This document shows positions 52,176-61,994 of a stretch of 64,000 bases of DNA, piece after piece (within the stretch, counting starts at the first letter, position 1; the number at the start of each line of letters is the position of its first letter). A program made the translations under genes and the position numbers. The DNA comes from Pseudoxanthomonas suwonensis (GTDB lineage: Bacteria; Pseudomonadota; Gammaproteobacteria; Xanthomonadales; Xanthomonadaceae): the NCBI RefSeq assembly GCF_010093235.1, contig NZ_PDWP01000010.1, positions 1 through 64,000 of the forward strand. The letters run 5' to 3'. Under the pieces are notes generated by a model, which was given only the letters and a program-made list of their open reading frames with translations, was not told the DNA's origin and did no database searches.

Positions 52176-53303
52176 GTGCCATCCATGCCACGCCTGCAGC
52201 AGCACGCCACCCGCGCCGCGTTCTTCATGCCGGGCTTCGCCATCGCCGCCTGGGCGCCGCTGGTGCCGTTCGCGAAGGCACGTGCCGGGCTGGACGAGGC
52301 GATGCTGGGCATGGTCCTGCTGTGCCTGGGGGCCGGTTCGCTGGTGGCCATGCCGCTGGCCGGTGCGCTGGCGGCGCGCCAGGGCTGCCGTCGCGTCATG
52401 GTCGCGGCGATGCTGGTGGCCTGCGCGGTCCTGCCGGTGCTTGCGCTGGCACCGGACGCGGTGCTGCTGGGCCTGGCCCTGTTCGTGTTCGGCGCGGCGA
52501 TCGGCGCGATGGACTGCACCATGAACCTGCAGGCGGTGGTGGTGGAACGCGAGAGCGGGCGGGCGCTGATGTCCGGATTCCACGCGTTCTACAGCATCGG
52601 CGGATTCGCCGGCGCCGCGGCGATGACCGCGCTGCTGAGTGCGGGAGTGGCGCCTGTCGCTGCCTGCGTGGCCGCGGTTGCGGTGGTTCTGGCCCTGGTT
52701 GCCGTCGCCGTGCGCCACTGGCGCCAGGAACGGGCGGATTCGGACGTGCCTGCCTTCGCCTGGCCGCGCGGCATCGTGCTGCTGATCGGCGCGGTGTGCT
52801 GCGTGATGTTCCTGGCCGAGGGCGCGATGCTGGACTGGGGCGCGGTGTTCCTCGACCAGGCCAAGGGCATGGATCCGGAGCGTGCCGGCGTGGGCTACGT
52901 GGCCTTCGCACTGGCGATGACGGTGGCGCGCCTGGCCGGCGACCGCGTGGTCCAGGCCGTCGGCGCCATGCGTGCGGTGGTGGCGGGAGCGCTGGTCGCG
53001 TTTGCCGGATTCGCGGTGATCGTGCTGGCGCCGGCCCCGCTGCCGTCGCTGGCCGGCTTCGTGCTGGTCGGGATCGGCTGCGCCAACATCGTGCCGGTGA
53101 TGTTCACGGCGGCAGGGCGCCAGTCGGCCATGCCGGGAAGCCTGGCGATACCGGCGATCAGCACCTTCGGCTATGCCGGCGTGCTGGCCGGGCCGGCCCT
53201 GGTCGGCTTCGTCGCCCATGGCACGTCGCTGCAGTTCGCGTTCTGGTGCCTGGCCGCTGCCGTGGCGGGCGTGGCCGCGGCCACGCGCTGGCTGCGCAGC
53301 TAG
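52176..53303 (+). CDS. MFS transporter
   Basis: Major facilitator transporter of 375 residues with about 12 hydrophobic helices (for example MLGMVLLCLGAGSLVAMPL, then LLIGAVCCVMFLAEGAML). It has the loop GALAARQGCRRVM between helices 2 and 3. The pattern resembles the FucP/YbjJ-type sugar or inner-membrane transporters; the substrate is unknown. GTG 52176 has GGAG 7 bases upstream; ATG 52185 is the alternative start. Its TAG overlaps the stop of the convergent SemiSWEET gene. Confidence 0.85.
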   Translation: MPSMPRLQQHATRAAFFMPGFAIAAWAPLVPFAKARAGLDEAMLGMVLLCLGAGSLVAMPLAGALAARQGCRRVMVAAMLVACAVLPVLALAPDAVLLGLALFVFGAAIGAMDCTMNLQAVVVERESGRALMSGFHAFYSIGGFAGAAAMTALLSAGVAPVAACVAAVAVVLALVAVAVRHWRQERADSDVPAFAWPRGIVLLIGAVCCVMFLAEGAMLDWGAVFLDQAKGMDPERAGVGYVAFALAMTVARLAGDRVVQAVGAMRAVVAGALVAFAGFAVIVLAPAPLPSLAGFVLVGIGCANIVPVMFTAAGRQSAMPGSLAIPAISTFGYAGVLAGPALVGFVAHGTSLQFAFWCLAAAVAGVAAATRWLRS

Positions 53304-53587
53304 CTGGAGGACGTCGTCGCATCTTCCCCGGCGATGCGCCGCTTCGTGCGCCAGGCCATCAGCTGGCCGACGACGGCCGTGGCGAGGAGGCAACTGTTGG
53401 TGACGATGAACACGGTGTTGTCCAGCAGCACCGAGTAGACGATGAACAGCGCCGAGGCCGTTGCCTGGCCGACGAACAGCCAGGTCGACACGCCTTCGCC
53501 GCCGCTGCGCGCCTGTTTGAGGATCTGGCGGACCAGGGTCGCCAGCAGCACCGCGGAGGCGGCCCAGCCGATGAGGTCGGGATTCAT
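53300..53587 (-). CDS. SemiSWEET-like/PQ-loop small transporter
   Basis: Protein of 95 residues with three helices (about 4-20, 37-57, 61-78), the size and pattern of bacterial SemiSWEET proteins that dimerise to move sugars. Features are DLIGWAASAVLLATLVRQIL, STWLFVGQATASALFIVYS and NTVFIVTNSCLLATAVV. The PQ of the loop is RQ here. ATG 53587; convergent with the MFS gene. Confidence 0.75.
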   Translation of the reverse strand: MNPDLIGWAASAVLLATLVRQILKQARSGGEGVSTWLFVGQATASALFIVYSVLLDNTVFIVTNSCLLATAVVGQLMAWRTKRRIAGEDATTSSS

Positions 53588-53749
53588 GGCCTGCTGCTCC
53601 GCTGTCCGCCGTCGGGTCGTGGGCAGTCCAGCGCCTGCAGGCGGGGCGCGCTGGAGGCGTCGATCGATGATGCGTGCATGGACGGGAAAGACCTCGCGTG
53701 GAAGCCCAGCTTTGCGTGGTCCCGGTCAAGCCGGGGTGAGGTGGTGGCG

Positions 53750-54259
53750 TCAGCGCACGCCGTCGCTGGCCGTGGTCGGATCATGGGTGGTTGGCAGGAT
53801 CTGCCCGGCCTCGACCCACTCCCGCAACCTGCGCAGGGCCTGGCCGGCGAGCAGTAGCGGGGCGGGGTCGGCCTGGCGGCCCAGCAGCCCGGTCAGGAAG
53901 CCTTCGATCCGGAAAGCCACCTCCAGGGTTACCTCGGTGCCGGGGCGGCCAGGGGCGGGCAGGGCGCACAGTTCGCTGGACAGGAGGAAGCCGCCATCGC
54001 CTTCGGCATGATGGCGGACGCAGTTGCCGGTGCGTGCATCCTGGTGCAGCCATACCCGCGGCGAGGGGCCCAGTGGTGTCCTGATGCGCCACAGGGTGGG
54101 GTCCTCGCCGCCACCTGCGGGTTCAGCCGCGCCTTCCACGATGCGCTTCTGCACCGCAGGGTCGCACCAGGCATCGAGGATGCGTGCTGCGTCGGCCTGG
54201 AAGGTCAGGGGGCGGCGGATGCTGAGGGTCGGTCTGCCCGCATGGGCGTGTCCGTTCAT
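53750..54259 (-). CDS. SRPBCC-like hypothetical protein
   Basis: Protein of 169 residues with some resemblance to the SRPBCC/cyclase fold (LTFQADAARILDAWCDPAVQ, TEVTLEVAFRIEGFLTGL). It is only a remote family guess. ATG 54259 gives MNGHAHAGRPTLSIRRP. No clear neighbour link. Confidence 0.5.
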   Translation of the reverse strand: MNGHAHAGRPTLSIRRPLTFQADAARILDAWCDPAVQKRIVEGAAEPAGGGEDPTLWRIRTPLGPSPRVWLHQDARTGNCVRHHAEGDGGFLLSSELCALPAPGRPGTEVTLEVAFRIEGFLTGLLGRQADPAPLLLAGQALRRLREWVEAGQILPTTHDPTTASDGVR

Positions 54260-54448
54260 GGCCTGCCCCCCGTGATGACGCGCGCGAAGGGCAGGCTGCC
54301 TGGTCGAAAGGCATTGCGATGGCTTGGCATGGATGTGCTGTGCGTGGGGGCGCGGCTGCAGGCTGCCGCGTGTCCGGGATCCATCGCGTGAATAGGCGGG
54401 GCGACCGCGATGCAAAGCGTTCAATCGCGGCGTGTATCGCTGACGGGT

Positions 54449-54736
54449 TCAGGCGGAGCCGACCCGTATCACGCGCTCGACCTCGTCCAGCCAGTACAGG
54501 TGTACGCCGCCATCGCCATCGTCGACCCGGAACAGGCCGTTGGTGCCTTCGTTGCCATCGGGATCGAAGAACTGCTGGATGGTCGGCCGTTCCGGCAGCG
54601 TGCCCCTGAGGACACTGCCGTCGCGCATGTGCAGCTCGACCGCCAGTTCCCCGTCCAGTTCCAGCTGCAGGGTCTTGAGGCGCTCGATGGCCTCCGGGTC
54701 GGTGTGCACGCGCGGTGCGATGGCAATGCTGTTCAT
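54449..54736 (-). CDS. DUF3247 family protein
   Basis: Small protein of 95 residues of the DUF3247 family, Sm-like and found mainly in Xanthomonadales: RLKTLQLELDGELAVELHMR, DGSVLRGTLPERPTIQQFFD, then LFRVDDGDGGVHLYWLDEVE. Function unknown. GGAGGAC precedes ATG 54736. It supports the taxonomic assignment of the window. Confidence 0.8.
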   Translation of the reverse strand: MNSIAIAPRVHTDPEAIERLKTLQLELDGELAVELHMRDGSVLRGTLPERPTIQQFFDPDGNEGTNGLFRVDDGDGGVHLYWLDEVERVIRVGSA

Positions 54737-54866
54737 GGCCGTCCTCCTCAAGGATCGACACACGCTAACCGGAGCGGGGTGACCGCCCGATCACGAGGTT
54801 GCCTGCACGTGGCGTGGACCGCGCAGGCCGCAGTCTGGAACGCCGTCCCTGCCGGAGCACGCATCC

Positions 54867-55961
54867 ATGACCGATCCGACCAGGAACCTGCCGCCGCTGC
54901 CGGAGCCTGGCAGCGTCCTGCCCACCCGCGGCCACGTTTCCGGCCGTTCCCTGCCATCCAATCCGCCGTCATCGCGCTATCGCCCGGCGACCCGGCTGGG
55001 CCTGGGCGGCGTGGCGATCGGCAACGGTTTCGCCGCCGCCAGCGACGCCCAGTGCGAAGCGACCCTGGCCGCGGCCTGGGATGCCGGCGTGCGCTACTTC
55101 GACACCTCGCCCTGGTACGGGCTGGGACTGTCGGAACGGCGCTTCGGGCATGTCCTGCACCGGCATCCGGCGGAGGCGTACACGCTTTCCACCAAGGTGG
55201 GACGGCTGCTGATCGCCACCCGCGGCCCGCTGCAGGAAACCATGTGGGTCGAGCCGGCCCCGTTCCACTATCGCTACGACTATTCGGCGGCTGGCGTGCG
55301 GCGCTCGGTCGAGGACAGCCTCAACCGCCTGGGCGTGTCGCAGCTGGACGTGGTTTTCATCCACGACCTGTCGCCGGACAACGAGGACGACCTGGGCATG
55401 CCCTGGGAACGGCGCTTCGCCGAAGCGGCGAAGGGCGCCATGCCCGAGCTCAACCGGATGCGCTCGGAAGGGCTGATCAAGGGCTGGGGTTTCGGCGTCA
55501 ACCGGCCGGAGCCGGCGCTGCTGGCGCTGGAGGAGGCCGATCCGGACATCTTCCTGCTGGCATGCCAGTACTCGTTGCTGGACCACGCCCAGGCGCTGCA
55601 TGACACCTTCCCGCGCATCGCCGCGCGAGGTGCCTCGGTGGTGGTGGGATCGCCGCTGCTGGCCGGCTACCTGGCCGGCCGCGACCGTTACCTCTACGAC
55701 GGCACCGTGCCGGAATGGGCCCCGCGGAAGCGGGCAAAGGCGCAGGCGGCATGCGACCGCCACGGCGTGGACCTGCGCACGGTCGCCCTGCAGTTCGCGG
55801 CGGCGCCGGAGGTGGTGTCGGCGGTCATTCCGGGAGCACGCACCCCGGAACAGGTGCAGGCCAATGTCGCCTCGATGGCAGTGGACATACCGGCGGCGCT
55901 GTGGGCGGAACTGAAGGACGAGGGGCTGATCGAACGCGACGCCCCGGTGCCGGCGGGCTGA
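54867..55961 (+). CDS. Aldo/keto reductase (D-threo-aldose 1-dehydrogenase-like)
   Basis: NAD(P)-dependent oxidoreductase of 364 residues with the (beta/alpha)8 barrel: Asp in DAGVRYFDTS, Tyr in PWYGLGLSERR, Lys in LSTKVGRLL, and a catalytic-type His in VFIHDLSPD. GFGVNRPEPALLALEE and the C-terminal IPGARTPEQVQANV bind cofactor. The pattern fits the L-fucose/D-threo-aldose dehydrogenase subfamily. The first 35 residues are Pro-rich and atypical. Confidence 0.88.
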   Translation: MTDPTRNLPPLPEPGSVLPTRGHVSGRSLPSNPPSSRYRPATRLGLGGVAIGNGFAAASDAQCEATLAAAWDAGVRYFDTSPWYGLGLSERRFGHVLHRHPAEAYTLSTKVGRLLIATRGPLQETMWVEPAPFHYRYDYSAAGVRRSVEDSLNRLGVSQLDVVFIHDLSPDNEDDLGMPWERRFAEAAKGAMPELNRMRSEGLIKGWGFGVNRPEPALLALEEADPDIFLLACQYSLLDHAQALHDTFPRIAARGASVVVGSPLLAGYLAGRDRYLYDGTVPEWAPRKRAKAQAACDRHGVDLRTVALQFAAAPEVVSAVIPGARTPEQVQANVASMAVDIPAALWAELKDEGLIERDAPVPAG

Positions 55962-56024
55962 GCACCCGAAGCCGGCGCCGCGACGCCTCGCGGCGCCGTG
56001 GCGTCGCCATCCCGGCCGGCCACG

Positions 56025-59000
56025 TCAGCCGGCCTGCGGCTCCGGTTCGCCGCCGGCTGCGTCCGCGGTCGCCGCGACACGGTCGTGGCTGTGGTCCCGC
56101 GCCAGGTACAGGTAGAACGCCGGCAGGACGAACAGGGTGAACGCGGTACCGATGGTCATGCCCGAGGCGATCACCATGCCCAGCGAGAAGCGTGCCGCCG
56201 CACCGGGGCCCTTGGCGATCAGCAGCGGGATCATCGCGAACACCAGCGCGGCGGTGGTCATCAGCACCGGACGCAGGCGGATGCTGGTGGCCTGCTCGAT
56301 CGCCTCGCGCCTGGACAGCCCCTGCAGCTGCAGCTTGTTGGCGAACTCCACGATCAGGATGCCGTGCTTGGAGATCACGCCGACCAGGGTCACCAGGCCG
56401 ACCTGGGTGTAGATGTTGATACTCATGCCGGGAAACGCCTCGATCCCTGCGATCTGCAGTGCGCCGGCCACCAAGGCCAGGAAATTGAGCACAAGCAGCG
56501 CGCCGGAGATCGCCATCGGCACGGTGACCAGCATGATCAGCGCATCGCGGAAGCTCTCGAACTGGGCGGCCAGCACCAGGAAGATCGCGACCAGGGCGAA
56601 GCCGAGGGTGACCAGCATGGTCGCGCCCTCCTGCTTGTACTGGCGCGACTCGCCGGCGTAGTCGACGCTGTAGCCCTGCGGCAGCACTTCCGCCGCCGCC
56701 TGCTCCAGCACGCGCAAGGCCTCGCCCTTGGACACGCCGGGGCGCGGGGCGAAGGTGATGCCCACCGCGTTCAGCTGCTGGAAGCGCTTGAGCGTCTGCG
56801 GCTGGGCGCTTTCCTGCAGGGTGACCAGGGTCGACAGCGGCACCAGTTGGCCGTCGCGGGTGCGGGTGTAGTAGTTGCGCAGCTGGTCGGCATTGAGCCG
56901 GTCGCTGCGCTGCACCTGCGGGATCACCCGGTAGGAGCGGTTCTCCATGGCGAAGCGGTTGGTGTATCCGCCGGACAGCATCGCCGCCATGTCCGCCGCC
57001 AGGGTGCGCATGTCGATGCCCAGCGAGGCCGCCTTCTCGCGGTCGATCTGCACCTCGATCCGCGGCTTGTCGATCTTCAGGTCCTTGTCCAGGAAGATGA
57101 AGCGTCGGCTTTCCATGGCCTTCTGCACGATCGCATCGGACAGTTCGTTGAGCTGCTGCAGCGAGCCGATGCCCAGGACCAGGAACTCGCCACCGCCATC
57201 GCCGCCGGCCGAGGGCAGGGAAGGCGGCACCAGGGCGAAGGTGTTGAGGCCGGTGACCTGGGCCAGCCTGGGCTGCAGCTCCTGCTGCAGTACCTGGTTG
57301 GTCGATCGCCCGCGCTCGCTCCAGGGCTTGAGGACGAAGCCGGCCATGGCGCTGTTGCTGGCGCCGCCACCGCCGCCGAAGCCGCCGTTGAACAGGAAGA
57401 AGTCGTTGACCTCGGGGATCTCCCCGGCCATCGCATTGATCTCTTCGGTGTAGCGCTCCACGTAGTCCAGGGTGGTGTAGGCGTCGGCGCCGCCGATGGC
57501 GAAGATGAAGCCCTCGTCCTCCAGCGGCGCCGGCTCCTTGGGGGCGGTCCAGTAGAAGACGGCGCACGACACCAGCACCAGCAGGCCGAACGCCGCGATC
57601 ACGCCGCGGGTCTCCAGCGCGCTGTGCAGGCGGCGCTGGTAGCCGTCGCGCAGCTTGTTGAAGCGGGTGTCCAGCCAGGCCTCCATCCGGCCCATGCCCT
57701 GGCCGGGGCCGTGCGCCTTGAGCAGGCGCGCGCACATCATCGGCGACAGGGTCAGCGCGATCACGCCCGAAAGCAGCACCGAGCCGGCCAGGGTGAAGGC
57801 GAACTCGGTGAACAGCACGCCGGTCAGGCCGCCCTGGAAGCCGATCGGCAGGTATACCGCCACCAGGGTGGTGGTCATGGCCACCACTGGCCACGCCAGC
57901 TCGCGCGCGCCCTTGATCGCCGCGTCGTGGGGGTTCATGCCCTCCTCGATGTGGCGGTGGATGTTCTCCAGCACGATGATCGCGTCGTCCACCACGATGC
58001 CGATCGCCAGCACCATCGCCAGCAGGGTCAGCAGGTTGATGGTGAAGCCCATCAGCAGCATCAGGAAGAACGCGCCCACCAGCGACAGCGGCACGGTCAC
58101 CGCCGGCACCAGCACGCTGCGCAGCGAGCCGAGGAACAGGAAGATCACCACGATCACGATGATCACCGCCTCGATGATGGTCTGCACCACCTCGTTGATC
58201 GCGTCCTCGATCGCCTCGGTGCTGTCGTAGGGGATGCTCGCCTCGATGCCCTCCGGCAACTGCGGCACGATCTCGTTGTCCCACACCCGGCGGACTTCCT
58301 CGATCACGTCCAGCGAGTTGGCGTCGGGCGAGACGAAGATGCCCATGAAGGTGGCGGCGTCGCCGTTGATCCGCACCGAGGTGCCGTAGTTTTCCGAGCC
58401 CAGCTCGACGTCGGCGATGTCGCCCAGGCGCACGATCGCGCCGTTCTCCTCGCGCACGATCAGCCGGCGGAATTCCTCGGCGTTGCGCAGGTCGGTGCGC
58501 GCGGTGAGGTCCACCGCCACCATCTGGCCCTTGGTCGAGCCCAGCGCCGAAAGCACGTTGTTGGACTGCAATGCCTGGTGCACGTCGCTGGCGGTGACCT
58601 GCAGCGCGGTCATGCGGTCAGGCTTGAGCCACACGCGCATGGCGAAGGTGCCCGCGCCCAGGATCTCGGCGCGCTGCACGCCGGGGATGGTGGCGATGCG
58701 CGGCTCCACTGCCCGCACCAGGTAGTCGGTGATCTGGTTGTTGTCGAGCCGTTCGCTGGAGAAGGACACGTACATCGCCGCGATCTGCTGGCCCTGCTGC
58801 AGGTCGATCACCGGGTCCTCGGACTCGGCCGGCAGCTGGTTGCGGAGCTTGTTCACCTTGGCCGCGATCTGGGTCAGGGCCTCGTTGGCGTCGCGGTCCA
58901 GGCGGATGTAGGCCTGGATGGTGGAAATGCCGGCGGCGCTGGTCGAGGTCAGGTAGTCGATGCCCTCGGCCGAGGCCACCTCGCGTTCCAGCGGCGTGGT

Positions 59001-59189
59001 GATGAAACCCTGCATCAGGTCCGCGTCGGCGCCGTAGTAGGTGGTGCTGACGGTGACCACCGCGTTCTGCAGCTCCGGGTACTGGCGCACGTTGAGCTCG
59101 GAGAACGAGCGCAGGCCCAGCAGCAGGATGAACAGGCTGACGACCATCGCCAGCACTGGCTTGTTGATGAAGATGTCGGTGAATTTCAT
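56025..59189 (-). CDS. RND (HAE1 family) multidrug efflux permease
   Basis: Inner-membrane proton-driven pump of 1054 residues with 12 helices and two large periplasmic loops. The N-terminus is MKFTDIFINKPVLAMVVSLF. TM4 has the proton-relay Asp pair in GIVVDDAIIVLENIHRH, and the second half has GISKH-type VGVISKHGILIVEFANKL. A His/Asp-rich C-terminal tail is unusual but short. The partner membrane fusion protein lies 81 bases upstream on the same strand. No outer-membrane channel gene is in the window, so a shared TolC-type channel would be needed. Confidence 0.95.
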   Translation of the reverse strand: MKFTDIFINKPVLAMVVSLFILLLGLRSFSELNVRQYPELQNAVVTVSTTYYGADADLMQGFITTPLEREVASAEGIDYLTSTSAAGISTIQAYIRLDRDANEALTQIAAKVNKLRNQLPAESEDPVIDLQQGQQIAAMYVSFSSERLDNNQITDYLVRAVEPRIATIPGVQRAEILGAGTFAMRVWLKPDRMTALQVTASDVHQALQSNNVLSALGSTKGQMVAVDLTARTDLRNAEEFRRLIVREENGAIVRLGDIADVELGSENYGTSVRINGDAATFMGIFVSPDANSLDVIEEVRRVWDNEIVPQLPEGIEASIPYDSTEAIEDAINEVVQTIIEAVIIVIVVIFLFLGSLRSVLVPAVTVPLSLVGAFFLMLLMGFTINLLTLLAMVLAIGIVVDDAIIVLENIHRHIEEGMNPHDAAIKGARELAWPVVAMTTTLVAVYLPIGFQGGLTGVLFTEFAFTLAGSVLLSGVIALTLSPMMCARLLKAHGPGQGMGRMEAWLDTRFNKLRDGYQRRLHSALETRGVIAAFGLLVLVSCAVFYWTAPKEPAPLEDEGFIFAIGGADAYTTLDYVERYTEEINAMAGEIPEVNDFFLFNGGFGGGGGASNSAMAGFVLKPWSERGRSTNQVLQQELQPRLAQVTGLNTFALVPPSLPSAGGDGGGEFLVLGIGSLQQLNELSDAIVQKAMESRRFIFLDKDLKIDKPRIEVQIDREKAASLGIDMRTLAADMAAMLSGGYTNRFAMENRSYRVIPQVQRSDRLNADQLRNYYTRTRDGQLVPLSTLVTLQESAQPQTLKRFQQLNAVGITFAPRPGVSKGEALRVLEQAAAEVLPQGYSVDYAGESRQYKQEGATMLVTLGFALVAIFLVLAAQFESFRDALIMLVTVPMAISGALLVLNFLALVAGALQIAGIEAFPGMSINIYTQVGLVTLVGVISKHGILIVEFANKLQLQGLSRREAIEQATSIRLRPVLMTTAALVFAMIPLLIAKGPGAAARFSLGMVIASGMTIGTAFTLFVLPAFYLYLARDHSHDRVAATADAAGGEPEPQAG

Positions 59190-59270
59190 CGTTGCCTCCA
59201 CCGGCCGCATCGGCGGCCGGACAGGGGGGCGCCGCGGGGCGGCGGCCGGGACCGGCGGGCGTGCCGCCGG

Positions 59271-60467
59271 TCAGCGGTTCTCGGGAGTCGGCGCGGCGTC
59301 GGCCTGCGGGGTCACCGTGTTGTTGATGATCACCGCCGCATCGTTGCGCAGGCGCAGCAGGCCGCTGCTGACCACCACCTCGCCGGGCTTGAGGCCGTCG
59401 GTGATGCCGACCAGGTCGCCGCGGGTAGGGCCGGTGGTCACGAAGCGCTGCTTGACCACGTGCTGCGGCGCCTGCTCGCCCTCCTGCACCTCGGCGTTCT
59501 TTACCTCGTCCGGCGCCTCGGCCAGCACGTATACCGAGTTGCCGTAGGGGTTGAAGCTGACCGCCGTCTGCGGCACCACCACCACGTCGCGGGACTGGCC
59601 CAGGTCGAAGCGGACGCGGGCGAAGGTGCCCGGGCGCAGCACGCCCTCGGGGTTGGCCAGCGTTGCGCGCACCGGGAAGTTGCGGGTGCTGGTCTCGACC
59701 GCGGGTTCGACCGCGGTGATCGTGGCCTCGAACTCCTGCCCGGGCAGTGCGTCGACGGTCACCCGCACCTTCGTGCCCGGGGCCACCTGGTTCATGCGCT
59801 GCTCGGGCAGGGTGAAGTCGACGTGGATCGGGTCCAGCGCCTGCAGGCCTACGATCGGGTCGCCCGGGTTGAGGTACTGGCCGAGGTTGACCTTGCGGAT
59901 ACCGAGTACGCCATCGAATGGCGCGCGGATGGTCTTCTGCGCGATCAGGGCGCGCTGGGCCTCGGCCTGGGCGCGGGTCTGGGCGGCGTCGCTGGTGCGC
60001 TCGTCGACCTCGGCCTGGGAGACCAGCTTCTGCCCGCCAAGCTCGCGCCAGCGGTCGCGCTGGGTGGCGGCCAGCCGGGCGGCCGCCTCGAGCGCGTTCA
60101 GCTGGGCCAGCTCGTTGGCGGTGTTCAACTGCACCAGCAGGTCGCCCTTGCGCACCCGCTGCCCGGATTCGAATGCGATGCGCTGGACCACGCCGCCGGC
60201 CTCCGTGGTGACCTGGGTGCCGTTGTCCGCCACCAGGGTGCCCACCGCCTCGGCGGTATCGCTCCAGTTCTCGGCGCGGGCCTCGAAGGTGCTGACCTGC
60301 ACCGCCGGCTGCGGCATGTTGTCGAAGAAATCGTTGAGCGCGCGCTGTGACAGGAACCACAGCACGAACACCCCCCCGAATACGACGGCGAACAGGATCA
60401 GCATCAGGGTCACGCGCCGGCCAGTGGAAGGCGGACGCCGGGTGGACTGCGGCTTGCTGTCACTCAT
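59271..60467 (-). CDS. RND membrane fusion (periplasmic adaptor) protein
   Basis: Adaptor of 398 residues. It has an N-terminal membrane anchor (about 19-41) and a lipoyl/barrel-sandwich part with AGGVVQRIAFESGQRVRKGD, followed by a helical hairpin (ALEAAARLAATQRDRWRELG). The beta-barrel half contains IHVDFTLPEQRMNQV and GTFARVRFDL. The pair with the downstream permease defines the efflux pump. The promoter lies in the 225-base divergent region before the MHS transporter. Confidence 0.93.
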   Translation of the reverse strand: MSDSKPQSTRRPPSTGRRVTLMLILFAVVFGGVFVLWFLSQRALNDFFDNMPQPAVQVSTFEARAENWSDTAEAVGTLVADNGTQVTTEAGGVVQRIAFESGQRVRKGDLLVQLNTANELAQLNALEAAARLAATQRDRWRELGGQKLVSQAEVDERTSDAAQTRAQAEAQRALIAQKTIRAPFDGVLGIRKVNLGQYLNPGDPIVGLQALDPIHVDFTLPEQRMNQVAPGTKVRVTVDALPGQEFEATITAVEPAVETSTRNFPVRATLANPEGVLRPGTFARVRFDLGQSRDVVVVPQTAVSFNPYGNSVYVLAEAPDEVKNAEVQEGEQAPQHVVKQRFVTTGPTRGDLVGITDGLKPGEVVVSSGLLRLRNDAAVIINNTVTPQADAAPTPENR

Positions 60468-60618
60468 CGGGATTCCATTGCGTCAGGTCGTTCGGGAACG
60501 GCATCGCGGCCGGCGGGGCCGGGGGGCGTGCGATGGCGGGTACTGCGGCGGCAGGGACTGCAATGTGGCGGGGCCGGGGCGAGGACTGGCCGGAAGGGCC
60601 GATTCTGGACATGGTCCG

Positions 60619-60632
60619 GTTGCCTGTGCAAC
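60619..60632. promoter_or_regulatory. Inverted repeat in divergent efflux/MHS promoter region
   Basis: GTTGC-CTGT-GCAAC is a perfect 5-bp inverted repeat, 61 bases before the MHS start and 152 bases before the adaptor start. It could be a small operator for a TetR- or MarR-type protein, none of which is encoded nearby. Confidence 0.3.
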
Positions 60633-60692
60633 GACCGCGGCAGCGGACGGCGGCTGGGCCATAATCGGCCGCCTCCCGTGTCCGCCTGCCGA

Positions 60693-61961
60693 ATGCCGGT
60701 GAGGGCCCCTGCCTCGCCACGCCGCATCCTGTTCGCAAGCCTCATCGGTACGACGATCGAGTTCTTCGATTTCTACATCTACGCCACCGCTGCGGTGCTG
60801 GTGTTCCCGAAGCTGTTCTTCCCGGCGTCGGAGCCGACCGCGGCCACCCTGCAGTCGCTGGCGACCTTCGCCCTGGCCTTCCTGGCCCGGCCACTGGGGT
60901 CGGCGGTGTTCGGGCACTACGGGGACCGCATCGGGCGCAAGGCGACCCTGGTGGCGGCGCTGCTGACCATGGGCATCTCCACCGTGCTGATCGGCCTGCT
61001 GCCGACCTATGGGCAGGTCGGCGTGCTGGCGCCTGCGCTGCTGGCGCTGTGCCGCTTTGGCCAGGGCCTGGGCCTGGGCGGCGAATGGGGCGGGGCGGTG
61101 CGGCTGGCCACCGAGAACGCGCCCCCGGGCAAGCGCGCCTGGTACGGCATGTTCCCGCAGCTGGGCGCGCCGCTGGGCTTCCTGTGCTCGACCGGCGTGT
61201 TCCTGGTGCTGGCCCACTTCCTCGACGAGGGCCAGTTCATGGCCTGGGGCTGGCGCGTGCCGTTCCTGGCCAGCGCCGCCCTGGTCCTGGTCGGGTTGTG
61301 GGTGCGGCTGCGCATCACCGAGACGCCGGCGTTCCAGAAGACCCTGGAGCGCGAGGAACGCGAGCGCCTGCCGATGGCCACGGTGCTGCTGCGCCATCCG
61401 GGCACCCTGGTGGTCGGCACCCTGGCGCTGATGGCGACCTTCGTCCTGTTCTACCTGATGACCGTGTTCGCGCTGAGCTGGGGCACGGCCGGCCTGGGCT
61501 ACGACCGCGAGCAGTTCCTGCTGCTGCAGATGGTCGGCGTGCTGTGCTTCGCCGCGACCATCCCGCTGTCGGCGGTGTACGCCGACCGCTTCGGCCGCCG
61601 CCGGGCGATGATCGTGGCCACGGCCGGGATCATCCTGTTCGGCCTGCTGTTCAAGCCGCTGTTCGAGGCCGGCAGTGCCTGGCAGGTGCTGCTGTTCCTG
61701 TGCGTCGGCCTGGGCCTGATGGGGCTGACCTACGGTCCCTGCGGCACGATCCTGGCCGAGATGTTCCCCACGCCCGTGCGCTATACCGGCGCCTCGCTGG
61801 CCTTCAACCTGGCGGGCATCCTCGGCGCCTCGCCGGCACCCTACATCGCCACGAAGCTGGCCGGCGAGCATGGCATCGGCGCGGTCGGTGCCTACATGGC
61901 AGGCATGGCCATGCTGACCCTGCTGGCGCTTCTGCTGGTGCCTCGCCGGCCGGTGGAATGA
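60693..61961 (+). CDS. MHS family MFS transporter
   Basis: Metabolite:H+ symporter of 422 residues. The family signature is visible in GTTIEFFDFYIYATAAVLVF, GHYGDRIGRKATLVAALL and RFGQGLGLGGEWGGAVRLA. Twelve helices. Related members carry shikimate, proline/betaine, alpha-ketoglutarate or citrate; which one applies here is not shown. ATG 60693 follows GTG 60678 in the same frame. Confidence 0.92.
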   Translation: MPVRAPASPRRILFASLIGTTIEFFDFYIYATAAVLVFPKLFFPASEPTAATLQSLATFALAFLARPLGSAVFGHYGDRIGRKATLVAALLTMGISTVLIGLLPTYGQVGVLAPALLALCRFGQGLGLGGEWGGAVRLATENAPPGKRAWYGMFPQLGAPLGFLCSTGVFLVLAHFLDEGQFMAWGWRVPFLASAALVLVGLWVRLRITETPAFQKTLEREERERLPMATVLLRHPGTLVVGTLALMATFVLFYLMTVFALSWGTAGLGYDREQFLLLQMVGVLCFAATIPLSAVYADRFGRRRAMIVATAGIILFGLLFKPLFEAGSAWQVLLFLCVGLGLMGLTYGPCGTILAEMFPTPVRYTGASLAFNLAGILGASPAPYIATKLAGEHGIGAVGAYMAGMAMLTLLALLLVPRRPVE

Positions 61962-61994
61962 GCCGGCCGGCCGCGGTGCGGCCAGCGGCGGAGC

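Noticed and set aside
55998-60350. Very long plus-strand open frame (about 1450 codons) opposite the efflux genes
   Set aside because: It is antisense to the RND pump and adaptor, both with full motifs. Its protein is His/Gln/Val-rich low-complexity sequence, the usual shadow of high-GC genes.
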